A stretch of DNA of 64,000 nucleotides, taken from contig JADJSX010000024.1 in NCBI GenBank assembly GCA_016711485.1, positions 248,001 through 312,000 on the forward strand, in the 5' to 3' direction. The notes below the pieces were generated by a model. It was not told the DNA's origin. It ran no database searches and worked only from the letters and a program-made list of their open reading frames with translations. The position numbers and the translations under genes are program-made. Position 1 is the first letter of the stretch; each line of letters begins with the position of its first letter. This DNA is from Leptospiraceae bacterium (GTDB taxonomy: Bacteria > Spirochaetota > Leptospiria > Leptospirales > Leptospiraceae). This document shows, in pieces, positions 26,628 to 36,700 of the stretch.

Positions 26628-27608
26628 TCAGAGCATTTCCTTTACATCGTTTCTTTCGGCAACTAATTCATCGTGAGTAATTTTGAATTTTTCCTTTCCG
26701 AAATCATTTAAAGGTACATCTTGAACGATTTTATAATCTTTTCCATCAGAAGAAATTGGATAACCAAAAATCAGTCCTTTTTCTACTCCGTAACTTCCAT
26801 CGGAATATGTTGCCGCACTAAACCAATCTCCCGGTTTTGTAGGAGTTGTTAAGTTTACAACAGTGTCTACTACAGCGTTAGCCGCTGAAGCTGCACTGGA
26901 AGAACCACGCGCTGCAATGATCGCCGCACCACGTTTTTGAACTGTAGAAATAAAGTCGCCTTTGAGCCATGCTTCATCTTTGATTAAATCGGTTGCAGAT
27001 TTTCCATCAATCTTCGCATTGTAGAAGTCAGGGTATTGTGTTGCAGAATGATTTCCCCAGATTGCTAGATTGGTTACTTTTGATACCGGATAACCTGCTT
27101 TTTGCGCTAGTTGTGTTTTTGCACGGTTTTCGTCTAACTTTGTTAAAGCAAACCATCTATTGGAAGGAATACCTTTTGCGTTATTCATTGCAATAAGACA
27201 ATTGGTGTTACATGGATTACCCACAACTAAGACTCTTACATCGCTATTTGCTTTCGCTTCAAGAGACTTACCTTGTTTTGTAAAAATTCCACCATTTATT
27301 TTTAATAAATCCCCTCTTTCCATTCCTGCTTTTCTTGGAACAGAACCAACTAATAATGCCCAGTTAATATCGTTAAACGCAACATCTAGTTCAGAGGTAA
27401 CAGTTACCTTTTGTAAAAGTGGAAATGCACAATCATCCAATTCCATTACCACACCTTTCAGTGCAGGAAGTGCTGCTTCCAATTCTAATAATTGTAATTC
27501 TACGGCTGTATCTGGTCCAAACATCTGTCCAGATGCAATTCTAAATAATAGGGAATATCCTATTTGCCCTGCTGCTCCCGTTACTGCTACTTTTACTGTT
27601 TTACTCAT
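26628..27608 (-). CDS. mdh: Malate dehydrogenase
   Basis: The enzyme oxidises malate to oxaloacetate with NAD in the TCA cycle. The 326-residue protein has the NAD motif VTGAAGQIGYSLLFRIASG, the mobile-loop arginines in VGSVPRKAGMERGDLL, the LTKLDENRAKTQLA segment and the catalytic histidine in IWGNHSATQYPD. Length and motifs fit the long bacterial or cytosolic-type MDH group. It is translated 9 bases after the DsbA-like gene on the same strand, so the pair is probably cotranscribed. It ends immediately beside the palindromic repeat. All catalytic residues are present. Confidence 0.96.
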   Translation of the reverse strand: MSKTVKVAVTGAAGQIGYSLLFRIASGQMFGPDTAVELQLLELEAALPALKGVVMELDDCAFPLLQKVTVTSELDVAFNDINWALLVGSVPRKAGMERGDLLKINGGIFTKQGKSLEAKANSDVRVLVVGNPCNTNCLIAMNNAKGIPSNRWFALTKLDENRAKTQLAQKAGYPVSKVTNLAIWGNHSATQYPDFYNAKIDGKSATDLIKDEAWLKGDFISTVQKRGAAIIAARGSSSAASAANAVVDTVVNLTTPTKPGDWFSAATYSDGSYGVEKGLIFGYPISSDGKDYKIVQDVPLNDFGKEKFKITHDELVAERNDVKEML

Positions 27609-27617
27609 GTCTTCTCC

Positions 27618-28628
27618 TTATTTACTTAATTCTTCGTCTATAATTTTTTGAAACGCAGTAATTGGCTGCGCACCTTCTACCATAATTCCATTAATAAAAA
27701 AAGCAGGTGTTCCATTTACGCCTACCGCTTGTCCATCTGCTAAGTCAGCTTCAATTTCAGCAGAAATTTTATCTGTATTTGCAAGGCATGCATTGAATTT
27801 GTCTTTATCAAGTCCAGCTTTTGCTGCAAGTAAAATTACATTATCCTTCGCTAAGTTTTCGGCATTATCAAAAAGTAAATTGAAATAATCCCAATATTTA
27901 TTTTGTTCAATTGCACAGTTAGCCGCAATATGTGCGAACATTGCATTACGATGGAATGGAAGAGGATAATCGCGAAATACCCATCGAATTTTGTCTTTGT
28001 ATTGTTCTCTTAATTGTCTAGTTGTATCTTGACTTTTTTTGCAATAAGGACATTCGAAATCAGAAAATTCAATAATAGTTACCTTTGCGTTCTCTGGTCC
28101 GAGGGAAGGGTTTCCTTTTTCTGCGACATTTTGTTTTACTTGTTTTACTGTTTCCATGAAAAAATCGACACGATATTTTTTGGAAAGTTCACCGTAATAT
28201 TCTTGTTCTTTTAGGTTTTTTAGATAACCTACAATTCTATCTTGTACGGTTTCTATTTTTGCACCAGCGAATTGATCTTTGTATTGTTCGTAGATCGCTT
28301 GGATTTCAATTTGGCTTGGAGAATACCCACCAATTCCTTTGGAAATAACTTCATTGGGTTTGATATTTTTATCTTTTGCTTCCATTTCTAAGATTTTGTC
28401 GTTTGCAAATTGTTCAAAAGCTCGTCGCATTCCATCAACGTATTCTTTTCTTAGTTTCACAAAAATAGCAGGTTTTTCTTTTTCCAAATCAGATTCTGTA
28501 AATTTTTTACCATTGATTTCGATATAATTTTTTGATTTAAAATAACTGATGATTGCCGGGATACTAAAGGCAACATAAAGAATTGTGAATGCAGATAGAG
28601 CTAAAAGCCCCTTTTTTCCATTTTCCAT
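27618..28628 (-). CDS. Membrane-anchored DsbA-like thioredoxin-fold protein
   Basis: The 336-residue protein has an N-terminal transmembrane anchor (about residues 9-29). A helical region of about 130 residues follows (DSDLEKEKP-like and YSPSQIEIQAIYEQYKDQF), resembling the SurA/PpiC-type chaperone N domain. A DsbA-like thioredoxin domain then carries CPYC in SDFECPYCKKSQD and the cis-proline in GVNGTPAFFING. It probably forms or reshuffles disulfides in exported proteins in the periplasm. The gene is 9 bases upstream of mdh. The start at 28628 follows a purine-rich stretch with GGAG. The helical N domain sets it apart from plain DsbA. Confidence 0.82.
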   Translation of the reverse strand: MENGKKGLLALSAFTILYVAFSIPAIISYFKSKNYIEINGKKFTESDLEKEKPAIFVKLRKEYVDGMRRAFEQFANDKILEMEAKDKNIKPNEVISKGIGGYSPSQIEIQAIYEQYKDQFAGAKIETVQDRIVGYLKNLKEQEYYGELSKKYRVDFFMETVKQVKQNVAEKGNPSLGPENAKVTIIEFSDFECPYCKKSQDTTRQLREQYKDKIRWVFRDYPLPFHRNAMFAHIAANCAIEQNKYWDYFNLLFDNAENLAKDNVILLAAKAGLDKDKFNACLANTDKISAEIEADLADGQAVGVNGTPAFFINGIMVEGAQPITAFQKIIDEELSK

Positions 28629-28846
28629 AAAATAAACTATTACTCCTATATAACCAAATTCAATGCAAATCTATATTAAGCAAATCAAATAACACTAGCT
28701 TTAGACTGATTTTTGGGATTAGTAGGATTAAGAAAACCTATTTAAGGGATTTTTTCGCTAGTAAAGGCACTAAGAACAAGAAGGTTGGGTTAGCCTACCG
28801 AAGTCTTTGAGACTGGGATAAAAGTGGACTTCAGTTAAGTAATACT

Positions 28847-29305
28847 TTATTTCCTCAACTTCAATAAATAAGTTTCGATTTTTGAAAAACTTTCTGGCGC
28901 AGACTCAAAGGACGGATTACTCCTGTAAACCACTTCTTTCTCTTTTCCGTGCATACGAATAAGAATTCGCGTATTATAACTTCTTTCTGTTTCAGGAGCA
29001 CCATAAGTATTCTCTAATTCAAAAAATTTACTATCTTGGATAAATTTTATGAGATCATAAACCTCTTTTTTGGAAAGTGAATAACTCCTTTCCTCGGATC
29101 GAGAACTAGATGGAATACTACTCACTGGATTATCGTAAGTATTCTGAATCCCAGTGAGCGAGAAAGAAGTATCTTTAATTTCAATGGACTTATTTGAACT
29201 TGTGTATTCCAAATGAATTTGGCGAACTTTTTGTTTGGGAGCAACTTGTGCGTCAACCGATACAGCAAATACAAATACTAGTAAAATAGAAGATACTTTA
29301 TTCAT
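28847..29305 (-). CDS. Exported hypothetical protein
   Basis: The 152-residue protein has a signal peptide (KVSSILLVFVFAVSVDAQ) with a likely cleavage after VDA. The mature part begins with a beta-rich segment (VRQIHLEYTSSNKSIEIKD), continues with a helix (SLSKKEVYDLIKFIQDSKFF) and then TRILIRMHGKEKEVVYRS. Such an order is seen in small periplasmic proteins of unknown function in Leptospira-like bacteria. It lies 11 bases downstream of purB on the same strand and may be carried on that transcript. No ligand or enzyme motif is visible. Confidence 0.6.
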   Translation of the reverse strand: MNKVSSILLVFVFAVSVDAQVAPKQKVRQIHLEYTSSNKSIEIKDTSFSLTGIQNTYDNPVSSIPSSSRSEERSYSLSKKEVYDLIKFIQDSKFFELENTYGAPETERSYNTRILIRMHGKEKEVVYRSNPSFESAPESFSKIETYLLKLRK

Positions 29306-29316
29306 AGAAAACTATT

Positions 29317-30618
29317 TTATATCAGGCCTAGTCTTTTGTAAATCACATCTATTCGTGCGAGGTAGGGCTTTATATCACAAATTTCATCTAGAACTTGTGG
29401 AGTTAACACTTCATTTACCTCTGTATCTGCCAAAAGTCTTGATTTCATTGTCTGTGATTGATCAGCCCAAACTACCATTGCATGAGACTGCACTTTTTCG
29501 TAAGCCTTTTCCCGTGAAATTCCAGCTCTTTCGATCATAGCAAGCATTATTTTTTGTGAAAAAATTAATCCTCTTGTAATTCCTAAAACTCTTGCACTTG
29601 CATCTGGATAGATATGAAGATTTTTTATTACATAATTCATTTTATCTAAAATATAATCTAATGCAATCGTTGAATCTGGAAGTACAATTCTTTCTGCGGA
29701 TGAATGAGATATATCCCGTTCGTGCCAAAGTTGCATATCTTGAAAACCTACGTTTACATTCGAGCGGATAACTCTTGCTATCCCCGTAATTCTTTCACAT
29801 ATAACTGGATTACGTTTGTGAGGCATAGCAGACGAGCCTTTTTGTCCTTTGGAAAATGGTTCTTCAACTTCTCGTCCTTCTGTTTTTTGGAGGAGGCGAA
29901 TTTCTGTAGCCATTCTATCGAGGCTGGAAGCTGTTAATCCAATGATAGATAGATAATATGCATGTCGATCCCTTGTTATAACTTGCGTAGTTATTGGATC
30001 AACGGCTAATCCCAATTTTGTGCAAACGAATTCTTCTATCGCAGGATCAATATTAGAATAAGTTCCGACTGCTCCAGAAAATTTTCCAACAGAAATTTCA
30101 ATTTTTGCAAGTTTTAATCTTTCTAAATTTCTTTGCATTTCCGCAAAAAATAAAGCAAACTTTAATCCGAGAGTCATAGGTTCTGCGTGAATTCCATGAG
30201 AACGACCCATACAAGGAGAGTTTTTTTCTTGAATCGCCTTTTCTTTTACTGTTTCGAGTAACGTTTCTACTCTTTTAATTATTAATTCAATTGCCTGTTT
30301 CATTTGCACGCATAATGCAGTGTCACCGATATCAGAGCTTGTAAGACCGTGATGAACATGCCTTGATGCAGGTCCAATATAAGAACCAAGGTTTGTTAAA
30401 AATGCAATTACATCATGTTGCAGAGTCTCTTCTAGTTTCAGAATTTCTTCTACTTTAAATTTAGCCTTTGTTTTAATTTCTTGGAAATCTTCTTTTGGAA
30501 TTTCTCCTCGGTTCATTCTAGCTTCGCAGGCAAGAATTTCTATATCTTTCCAAATTTCGAATTTGTTTTCTAAACTCCAAATCTTCGCTATTTCTGGATT
30601 ACTGTATCTATCTATCAT
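29317..30618 (-). CDS. purB: Adenylosuccinate lyase
   Basis: PurB cleaves SAICAR and adenylosuccinate, with fumarate release, in purine synthesis. ATG 30618 is preferred over a further upstream start because the family begins with IDRYSNPEIAKIW and the codon overlaps the upstream TGA by the usual ATGA arrangement. The 433-residue protein has HHGLTSSDIGDTAL, GRSHGIHAEPMTLG, and the signature SSAMPHKRNP with the mobile catalytic loop. The length is standard. It is cotranscribed with the WbuC-type gene upstream. Together with purF in this window it accounts for two purine steps, although they are not in one operon. Confidence 0.95.
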   Translation of the reverse strand: MIDRYSNPEIAKIWSLENKFEIWKDIEILACEARMNRGEIPKEDFQEIKTKAKFKVEEILKLEETLQHDVIAFLTNLGSYIGPASRHVHHGLTSSDIGDTALCVQMKQAIELIIKRVETLLETVKEKAIQEKNSPCMGRSHGIHAEPMTLGLKFALFFAEMQRNLERLKLAKIEISVGKFSGAVGTYSNIDPAIEEFVCTKLGLAVDPITTQVITRDRHAYYLSIIGLTASSLDRMATEIRLLQKTEGREVEEPFSKGQKGSSAMPHKRNPVICERITGIARVIRSNVNVGFQDMQLWHERDISHSSAERIVLPDSTIALDYILDKMNYVIKNLHIYPDASARVLGITRGLIFSQKIMLAMIERAGISREKAYEKVQSHAMVVWADQSQTMKSRLLADTEVNEVLTPQVLDEICDIKPYLARIDVIYKRLGLI

Positions 30619-31091
30619 AAAAATAATTTCTCCCAATTTTCTATTTGCGCAAAACGACGATCATCCGCTTCTGTAGGTGCCCAGTTCGCGAAAAATTTAT
30701 CTTCCTTTGGATCATAAGGACCGGATTTACCTTCAAAACATACACATACATCACTCAAACAAACTAGTCCATGCCATACACCCGGTTGTACATCAATTCC
30801 ACGTATTGGACCATCTTCGGATAATAAGTATTTTCCTGAAATGTTTCCTATTTCATCAAATATAAAAAATCCTAACTTCCCTTTTAATACAATGAATGAT
30901 TCTGGTTTTGGCGGATTTTCGTGTTTATGCGGTTGAATGTATGTACCTTTCGTAAGTATGTTTAGAAATCTTTGGTAAACTTCTGATAACTCATGAAAAT
31001 TGTGGTTAGAACGTTTACGCGGACTTTTTAATGCTTGGTCTGTAACTTTTGTAAATAATTCTTCAGTGATCAATTGAACGTTTTCTTTCAT
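30615..31091 (-). CDS. WbuC-family cupin-fold metalloprotein
   Basis: The 158-residue protein contains the cupin metal-binding pattern YIQPHKHENPPKPESFIVL, with two histidines and a glutamate, and the second motif GVWHGLVCLSDVCVCFEGK. The C terminus has GPYDPKEDKFFANWAP, typical of WbuC proteins. WbuC genes usually lie in O-antigen or envelope-polysaccharide clusters, but the chemistry is not established. Here the gene is translationally coupled to purB (ATGA overlap at 30615-30618), which is an unusual partner. The region directly upstream is the homopolymer tract at 31226-31346, so its promoter is hard to judge. Confidence 0.8.
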   Translation of the reverse strand: MKENVQLITEELFTKVTDQALKSPRKRSNHNFHELSEVYQRFLNILTKGTYIQPHKHENPPKPESFIVLKGKLGFFIFDEIGNISGKYLLSEDGPIRGIDVQPGVWHGLVCLSDVCVCFEGKSGPYDPKEDKFFANWAPTEADDRRFAQIENWEKLFL

Positions 31092-31225
31092 AAAGGTTAT
31101 TCTAGTTTTTAAAGCAAGCTCCCATTAGCAATTAGAAATTCACTTTTTTATCTGTATTTTATCCAAATGAAATTTGAAATAGTTTGAACTATGATAAATT
31201 CGAACTATTAACTACCGGCATTGGG

Positions 31226-31346
31226 GCGGGTAAAAAAATGCCCCGGGGGGGCAGGGGGGCAAAAAAAAGGTGGTTTTTTTTTTTTTCTCCGCCCAGAAAA
31301 TTTTTTTTCCCCCCCCCCGGGTGTTGGCCACCCCGGGGGGGGGGGG
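31226..31346. other. Extreme homopolymer tract with very strong GC hairpin
   Basis: Within 121 bases there are runs of A8 (31261-31268), T13 (31274-31286), T8 (31301-31308), C10 (31309-31318) and G12 (31335-31346), plus shorter G6-G7 runs. C10 followed by GGGTG can pair with CACCC and G12 around a TTGGC loop. The base usage is unlike anything else in the window. The rest of 31092-31402 shows no gene. Either a natural hairpin or a damaged consensus is possible. Confidence 0.8.
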
Positions 31347-31402
31347 TCGAACTGAATCTTTGCTTTTAGGAAACAATGATAATAGCGATAACCTAAGGTG
31401 AG

Positions 31403-32485
31403 TTAGTAAGAAAAAGATTTCCATCTTTCGATGCCTGCTTTAAATCTTTCTGGAGTTTCTCCAAAACCGATGCGAATAAATCCTTCTCTTTCAAAATTTA
31501 CAGCAGGTAATACAAATATATCGCAACTTTCTAAAAGTTTGTCTGCATAGTGTTCTGATAGAATTCCATTTAGAAGTTTTACAAAACAGACTAGCCCACC
31601 GTCCGGTTTGCGGAAGGATTCTATTCCAGGAAGATACGGAGTATTAGCCGAAAAAAAATCTATGTTCTCTAAAATAGATTTTTTAATTGGATCAATTATT
31701 TTCTTTCGGTTGCGTAGAATTTCTAATGCTAAAAATTCCGAAATTGGATTGACTGTATGAGTTAAATAATCTTTAAAAGATCGAGCTTTGTTAATAGTTT
31801 TTACGTCCCCAACCAACCAACCAATTCGAAGTCCAGTTACTCCGAAACATTTTGTAATGGAACCAGTCGCAAATACCCGTTCATTTAACCCAGCTCCAGA
31901 AAAACTCAATTCATTTTTATAATCTAAAAAACGATAATGTTCGTCAAATAACGTGTAACCTCTAAAATTTGAAATTAGATTTTTTAGTATTTCAATTTCT
32001 GAATTTCCAAGTCCAATTCCAGTCGGATTATGTGGATGATTTATAATTGTTAGTTTTGTATTATCAGAAAAAAGTTTTTGAACAGAAAGAGAATCAATTA
32101 CTTCAACTTCCTGAATAGTTGCACCTAACTGAATCGGAATTTCGTATAACGCTTGAAAAGCAGGAGTGAATAAAGATACAACGTCTCCTTTTTCTAGTAA
32201 TAATTGAAATAGAATGAATAGTGCTTCACTCGTTCCAGTCGTAATTAGAACTTGTTCTGGAGATATGTTTTCATAAAGATTTGCAATTTCCGTGCGTAAA
32301 TCTTCTCTTCCATTGTTTGGCGAGTCTGCTAAAGAAATTTGGGTAATTTTATCGAAAGGAATTTCTAATTGATTTAAAATTTCTCCAAGGGTAAAGTTAC
32401 GTAACCCACTTTCCCCCAAATTACAAGATACGTTTAATCTATATTTTTCTAATCTGTCTTCAATTAAAAATTCTCTAGGAATCAA
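31403..32485 (-). CDS. PLP-dependent class I/II aminotransferase
   Basis: The 360-residue protein has fold type I aminotransferase motifs: ITTGTSEALFILFQLLLE for cofactor phosphate binding, INHPHNPTGIGL for the substrate-contact asparagine, TLFDEHYRFLDY with the pyridine-nitrogen aspartate, and the Schiff-base lysine K212 in ATGSITKCFGVTGLRIGW. The C-terminal arginine in FIRIGFGETPE would bind the carboxylate. The amino-acid substrate is not evident. Its start overlaps the end of the diguanylate-cyclase gene by four bases, an odd metabolic partner for a signalling operon. The enzyme seems complete though slightly short for the family. Confidence 0.85.
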   Translation of the reverse strand: MIPREFLIEDRLEKYRLNVSCNLGESGLRNFTLGEILNQLEIPFDKITQISLADSPNNGREDLRTEIANLYENISPEQVLITTGTSEALFILFQLLLEKGDVVSLFTPAFQALYEIPIQLGATIQEVEVIDSLSVQKLFSDNTKLTIINHPHNPTGIGLGNSEIEILKNLISNFRGYTLFDEHYRFLDYKNELSFSGAGLNERVFATGSITKCFGVTGLRIGWLVGDVKTINKARSFKDYLTHTVNPISEFLALEILRNRKKIIDPIKKSILENIDFFSANTPYLPGIESFRKPDGGLVCFVKLLNGILSEHYADKLLESCDIFVLPAVNFEREGFIRIGFGETPERFKAGIERWKSFSY

Positions 32486-33720
32486 TTTTTTTCAGTCCGA
32501 TTTCTGCCTGTTTTTTTGGCGCGGTATAATGCATTATCTGCTCGAGCTACAAAAGTTTCTAAAGTATCTTCCGGATAATATTGAGTAATTCCCATACTTA
32601 CAGTAACTTGTTTATCTTCAATAAACGGATATTTTTGTATTAGTATTCTTATTTTTTCGCAAATTTTGACACCATCATCTAAGTTCGATCCGACTAAAAG
32701 TAGGGTAAATTCTTCACCGCCCCAACGGCAAAGAATATCAGACATTCTAATTTGATTTTTTATAAAACTAGAAATATTTACTAATACCTCGTCGCCTTTA
32801 TTATGACCATATGTATCATTTATTTTTTTGAAATGATCGATATCAAAAATAACTAAACATAAAGATTTGGGGCTAATTTTATTTTCCTCTACAACATTTG
32901 TAAATAACTGGAGAAATTTGGTTCTATTGTAAACCTTTGTTAATTCGTCAATACTTGCTTTTTCTTCGAGGGATGTTTTTTGATTTTCTAATTGAGTGAT
33001 GTCAACTAAACTTAATATACTTACTTCTTTTTCTGCTATAATATTTTGTTTTACTCGAAAGATTAGAGAATTATCATCTGAAGTTTTTATTTTTATTTTA
33101 AATTCTTCATCTTTTGGAAGTTTTTGAAGTTTCGTTTTATTCGTTTCGTTTCCTACGATTGAATCTAACTCTAAAAAATCTAAAAGGTTAGGATATTTTG
33201 AATTAAACTCCGTAACGTTTTTTACTTTTGCAAATTTCAAGAAACTGTAATTAGCCGCTATTATTATTTCTCCGTCAGTCATTAAAACCATGTCCTTCTG
33301 AAAATTTAAAAGAGTTTGGATTAACTCCTGACTAAATTTGGATTCAAGATGTGTTTTTACTCTTGCTAATAATTCACTTGAATTGAATGGTTTAATAATA
33401 TAATCCGCAGCTCCAAGTTGAAAACCTTTTACGATATCTTCAGGTTGTGTTTTGGCAGTCAAAAAAATTACAGGGATATGTTTTAGTTTTTCTGATTCCT
33501 TTATTATTTTACAAGTTTCGTAGCCATCCAAATCAGGCATCATCACATCTAATAGAATTAAATCTGGCTTTATTTTATCCAGAATTCCAAGTGCTTGTTC
33601 GCCGCTAGTTGCAACTATTATTTTATAGCCTACATTTTTTAAGACTGTTCCTAGTAGTTGGATGTTTTTAGGAGTATCATCCACAATTAAAATATGTGCA
33701 TTTTTAATTTGTTCAAACAT
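32482..33720 (-). CDS. Response regulator with GGDEF diguanylate cyclase output
   Basis: The 412-residue protein begins with a receiver domain with acidic pocket VDDTPKN (D14, D15), phospho-acceptor D58 in LILLDVMMPDLDGYE, and K in YIIKPFN. A short PAS-like linker (about 135-235) follows, then a GGDEF domain with FKKINDTYGHNKGDE and the active-site variant GGEEF. RMSD five residues before GGEEF is an intact inhibitory I-site. It should make cyclic di-GMP when phosphorylated and be feedback inhibited. The gene overlaps both neighbours (upstream histidine kinase by 8 bases, downstream aminotransferase by 4), so the kinase at 33713-36778 is the obvious phosphodonor. Confidence 0.92.
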   Translation of the reverse strand: MFEQIKNAHILIVDDTPKNIQLLGTVLKNVGYKIIVATSGEQALGILDKIKPDLILLDVMMPDLDGYETCKIIKESEKLKHIPVIFLTAKTQPEDIVKGFQLGAADYIIKPFNSSELLARVKTHLESKFSQELIQTLLNFQKDMVLMTDGEIIIAANYSFLKFAKVKNVTEFNSKYPNLLDFLELDSIVGNETNKTKLQKLPKDEEFKIKIKTSDDNSLIFRVKQNIIAEKEVSILSLVDITQLENQKTSLEEKASIDELTKVYNRTKFLQLFTNVVEENKISPKSLCLVIFDIDHFKKINDTYGHNKGDEVLVNISSFIKNQIRMSDILCRWGGEEFTLLLVGSNLDDGVKICEKIRILIQKYPFIEDKQVTVSMGITQYYPEDTLETFVARADNALYRAKKTGRNRTEKN

Positions 33721-36700
33721 ATAACTCTCGTAACTCTTCCAATAGTATTGGATATGTTTTTAGTATTGCTAGAAGCGATTTCATGTCAAACAATAAAGCC
33801 TTTGATTGTAAACTATCAGCATATTTAAGTAATGGGAGGTAATTAAATTTATCCCCTAAATATTTTATTTTATAGGCAAATTCTTCGATTTCATTTATAC
33901 TAGAGACATCCGATAGTCTTCTCCATTCATTAAACAAATCATTTTCCATTTCATCTAATAAAATTTGCATCTTTTCTATATCTTCTTTTTTTGTGAATGT
34001 TTCAGAAATATGGATTATTTCTTTCTTAATTTCTGGTAATTCTTTTTTTAAAGATTCAGGATGAGTTTGTTTTTTAATATCATTAATAGAGAGAGCACTG
34101 TGTAAGATAATTTGAAAAACACTTCCTTTCCCAATTTTACTATTAACTAATATTTTGCCATTCATAAGATGGACCAAACGATTTGAAATTGCTAAACCTA
34201 AACCAGTGCCTCCGTATTTTGCATGGCTTTGACCTTTCTGTTGTGTAAATGCTTCAAAAATTACTCCTTGTTCTGCCACTGGAATTCCTATTCCCGAATC
34301 TTCGACTGTAAAAATTAAATCCATCTGAGTAAGGTCATTTTTGTTATTTTGTAAACCTGCGGTTAATTTAATATAACCTTTTTCTGTAAATTTAATGGCG
34401 TTACTCAATAAATTTAGAAAAATTTGCCTGAAACGAAGTTCATCCAAATTTATTTCTGTAGGAAGGTTATCATCTATTATAATTTGAAAGTCAAGATTTT
34501 TCTCTTCAATTTTCTGTGAAAAAATATTTTTAAGTTCTTTAAATATATTTTCAATATTTACGGAAGAAAATTCGAGTTCCAGTTTGCCTGCTTCTACTTT
34601 TGATAAATCCAGTATGTCATTAATTAAGGCTAATAATGTTTTTCCGCTAGATACAATATTCTCTAAGTATTTTTTTTGAATATCATCTGTAATTGAATTT
34701 CTAAGAATTTCAGTAAATCCTAAAATAGCATTCATAGGTGTTCTTATTTCATGGCTTATATTAGCTAAAAATTCTCCTTTCACTTTACTTGCCGATTCAG
34801 CAGATTTTTTAGCAACAATCTGTTCGCTAATATCTAAAGCGAAACCAATGAGTCCACCAGTTGATTCGTCGATAAAAAAGTAATTTTGAAAAAACCATTC
34901 GATTCCATCATTGTATAGTCCATTCGAAATAAATACTTGTGGCTCTCCAGCGAATGCTTGTTCAAATTCCTTTGTAAATTCTGAGTAAACTTCAAAAATA
35001 TTAATATTTATTGCTTGGTTTTCCATTAGCCCCATTTTTGCTAAACCTGCGCCTACACTTTGTGTTATGATACCATCTTGATTTACTCTTAAAACCACTA
35101 CAGGCATATTAGCTAAAATCCCGCCTAACATTTGGCTTTTTTCATTAATTTCTTTTTCGATTATTTTTCGTTCCGATATATTTCGCATAACGGCATGAAC
35201 TTCAATTTTGCCTGTCTTTTGATTTATAATATATTTTGATACAACTTCCGTCCAGATTATACTTCCGTCTTTTTTGTGTAGTTCCATTTCGTCTACGTAA
35301 GTACCCTGCAATAATTTTTTACCTGCAAGAATACGTTTAATTCTTGCAGGAAAAGTCTTTTGTGCATATTTCAGAGAAGTAGGAGTTAAAAATGTTTTAT
35401 GGCTAAGTGACATTATTTCTAGAACAGAATAATCTGTGAGATTTTTTATGGATGGACTTATATATATTAATTTCATGGTATTTGGATCTAGAATTAAAAT
35501 TACATCTGCCATGTTTTCTGTAATAATTCTATATCTTTCTTCATTTTCGATTAATGCCTCTTCGGCGATTTTCCTTTCTGTAATATTTCTAACGTTAGTC
35601 AATATACCTACGTTTACATTTTCGTTTTGATAGATGGCATGTTGGATTTCAATTGGAAATTGAGTTCTATCCTTTCGTATTGCAATACTTTCATAATAAT
35701 AATTTGAATAGTCAGAATTGATTAAAGAATTCATTATAGAAGCTACTTTCTCCCTCTCGGCAGGTATTGCAAAGTCTACGGCATGTAACTCTCTCATTTC
35801 TTCAATTGATTCATAACCAAACATACTTAACATTTTAGTGTTTGCCCAAAGAATTGAATAATCTAATCCAATCAATAGAATTGCATCAGGAGAAATTTCA
35901 ATTAAAGTACGAAACAATTCTTCATTTCTTCTGACTTCTTTTTCTATACGAGTTTTTTCTGCGTCAATTTTCCGATGTTCTTCTACCATTTGGTTGAAGG
36001 TTCTTATGAATTTTCCTAATTCGTCTCTGGATTCATATTCAATTTTTACTTTCCAATCCCCTTTTGCTATTCTATTTGCTGCTTTTTCTGCTAGTTCGAG
36101 TGGAAATAAAAATTGTTTGAATGTATAAAAAATAACTAAGTAAATAAATATAATAGTAAATATGGAAGTAATTATCATTTGAAATAGTAGAGAGTAATAG
36201 GAATTATCTACTATTGTATTAGATTCTAATTCTCCGACACGGTTTAGAATAATCATCAAATACAGATCGTCTAAAACTATTTCAATATTTTTCTTATTCT
36301 TTTCATAAATAAGTAAAGTTTGATTTTTATCTCTTGGGGATGAATTTTTAATTAGTTCATTGTGTAAGGTTATGAAATCTATAACGTCTAACGAAAATTT
36401 ATTATATAGACTGTTTTGCTTATTTGTATTAATTGATTCATAGATAACTTTATCTTCTAGGAAAATTTTTTGTAATTGGGTTGATTTAGTTTCAATTTCT
36501 TTCCTTTTTATTTCATCGACTGATTGTATATAATTAGATTCGAGTTTCCTAAATGCATCCAATTTGTGTATCATATCAGTAATTTTCAGAATACTACCCA
36601 TCCACTTATCATGAATCTCATTGGTTTCTTCATGTATCTTATTTACCAAATGAATAGACAGAGACAAACTCGTTAGAAATAAAATACATATAATTGAGAT

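Noticed and set aside
27160..27651. 163-codon plus-strand frame opposite mdh.
   Set aside because: It is the antisense of a highly conserved enzyme and has no ribosome site or recognisable protein features.
31184..31424. Short frames on both strands through the homopolymer tract.
   Set aside because: Their translations are runs of Pro, Gly, Lys and Phe created by the homopolymers.
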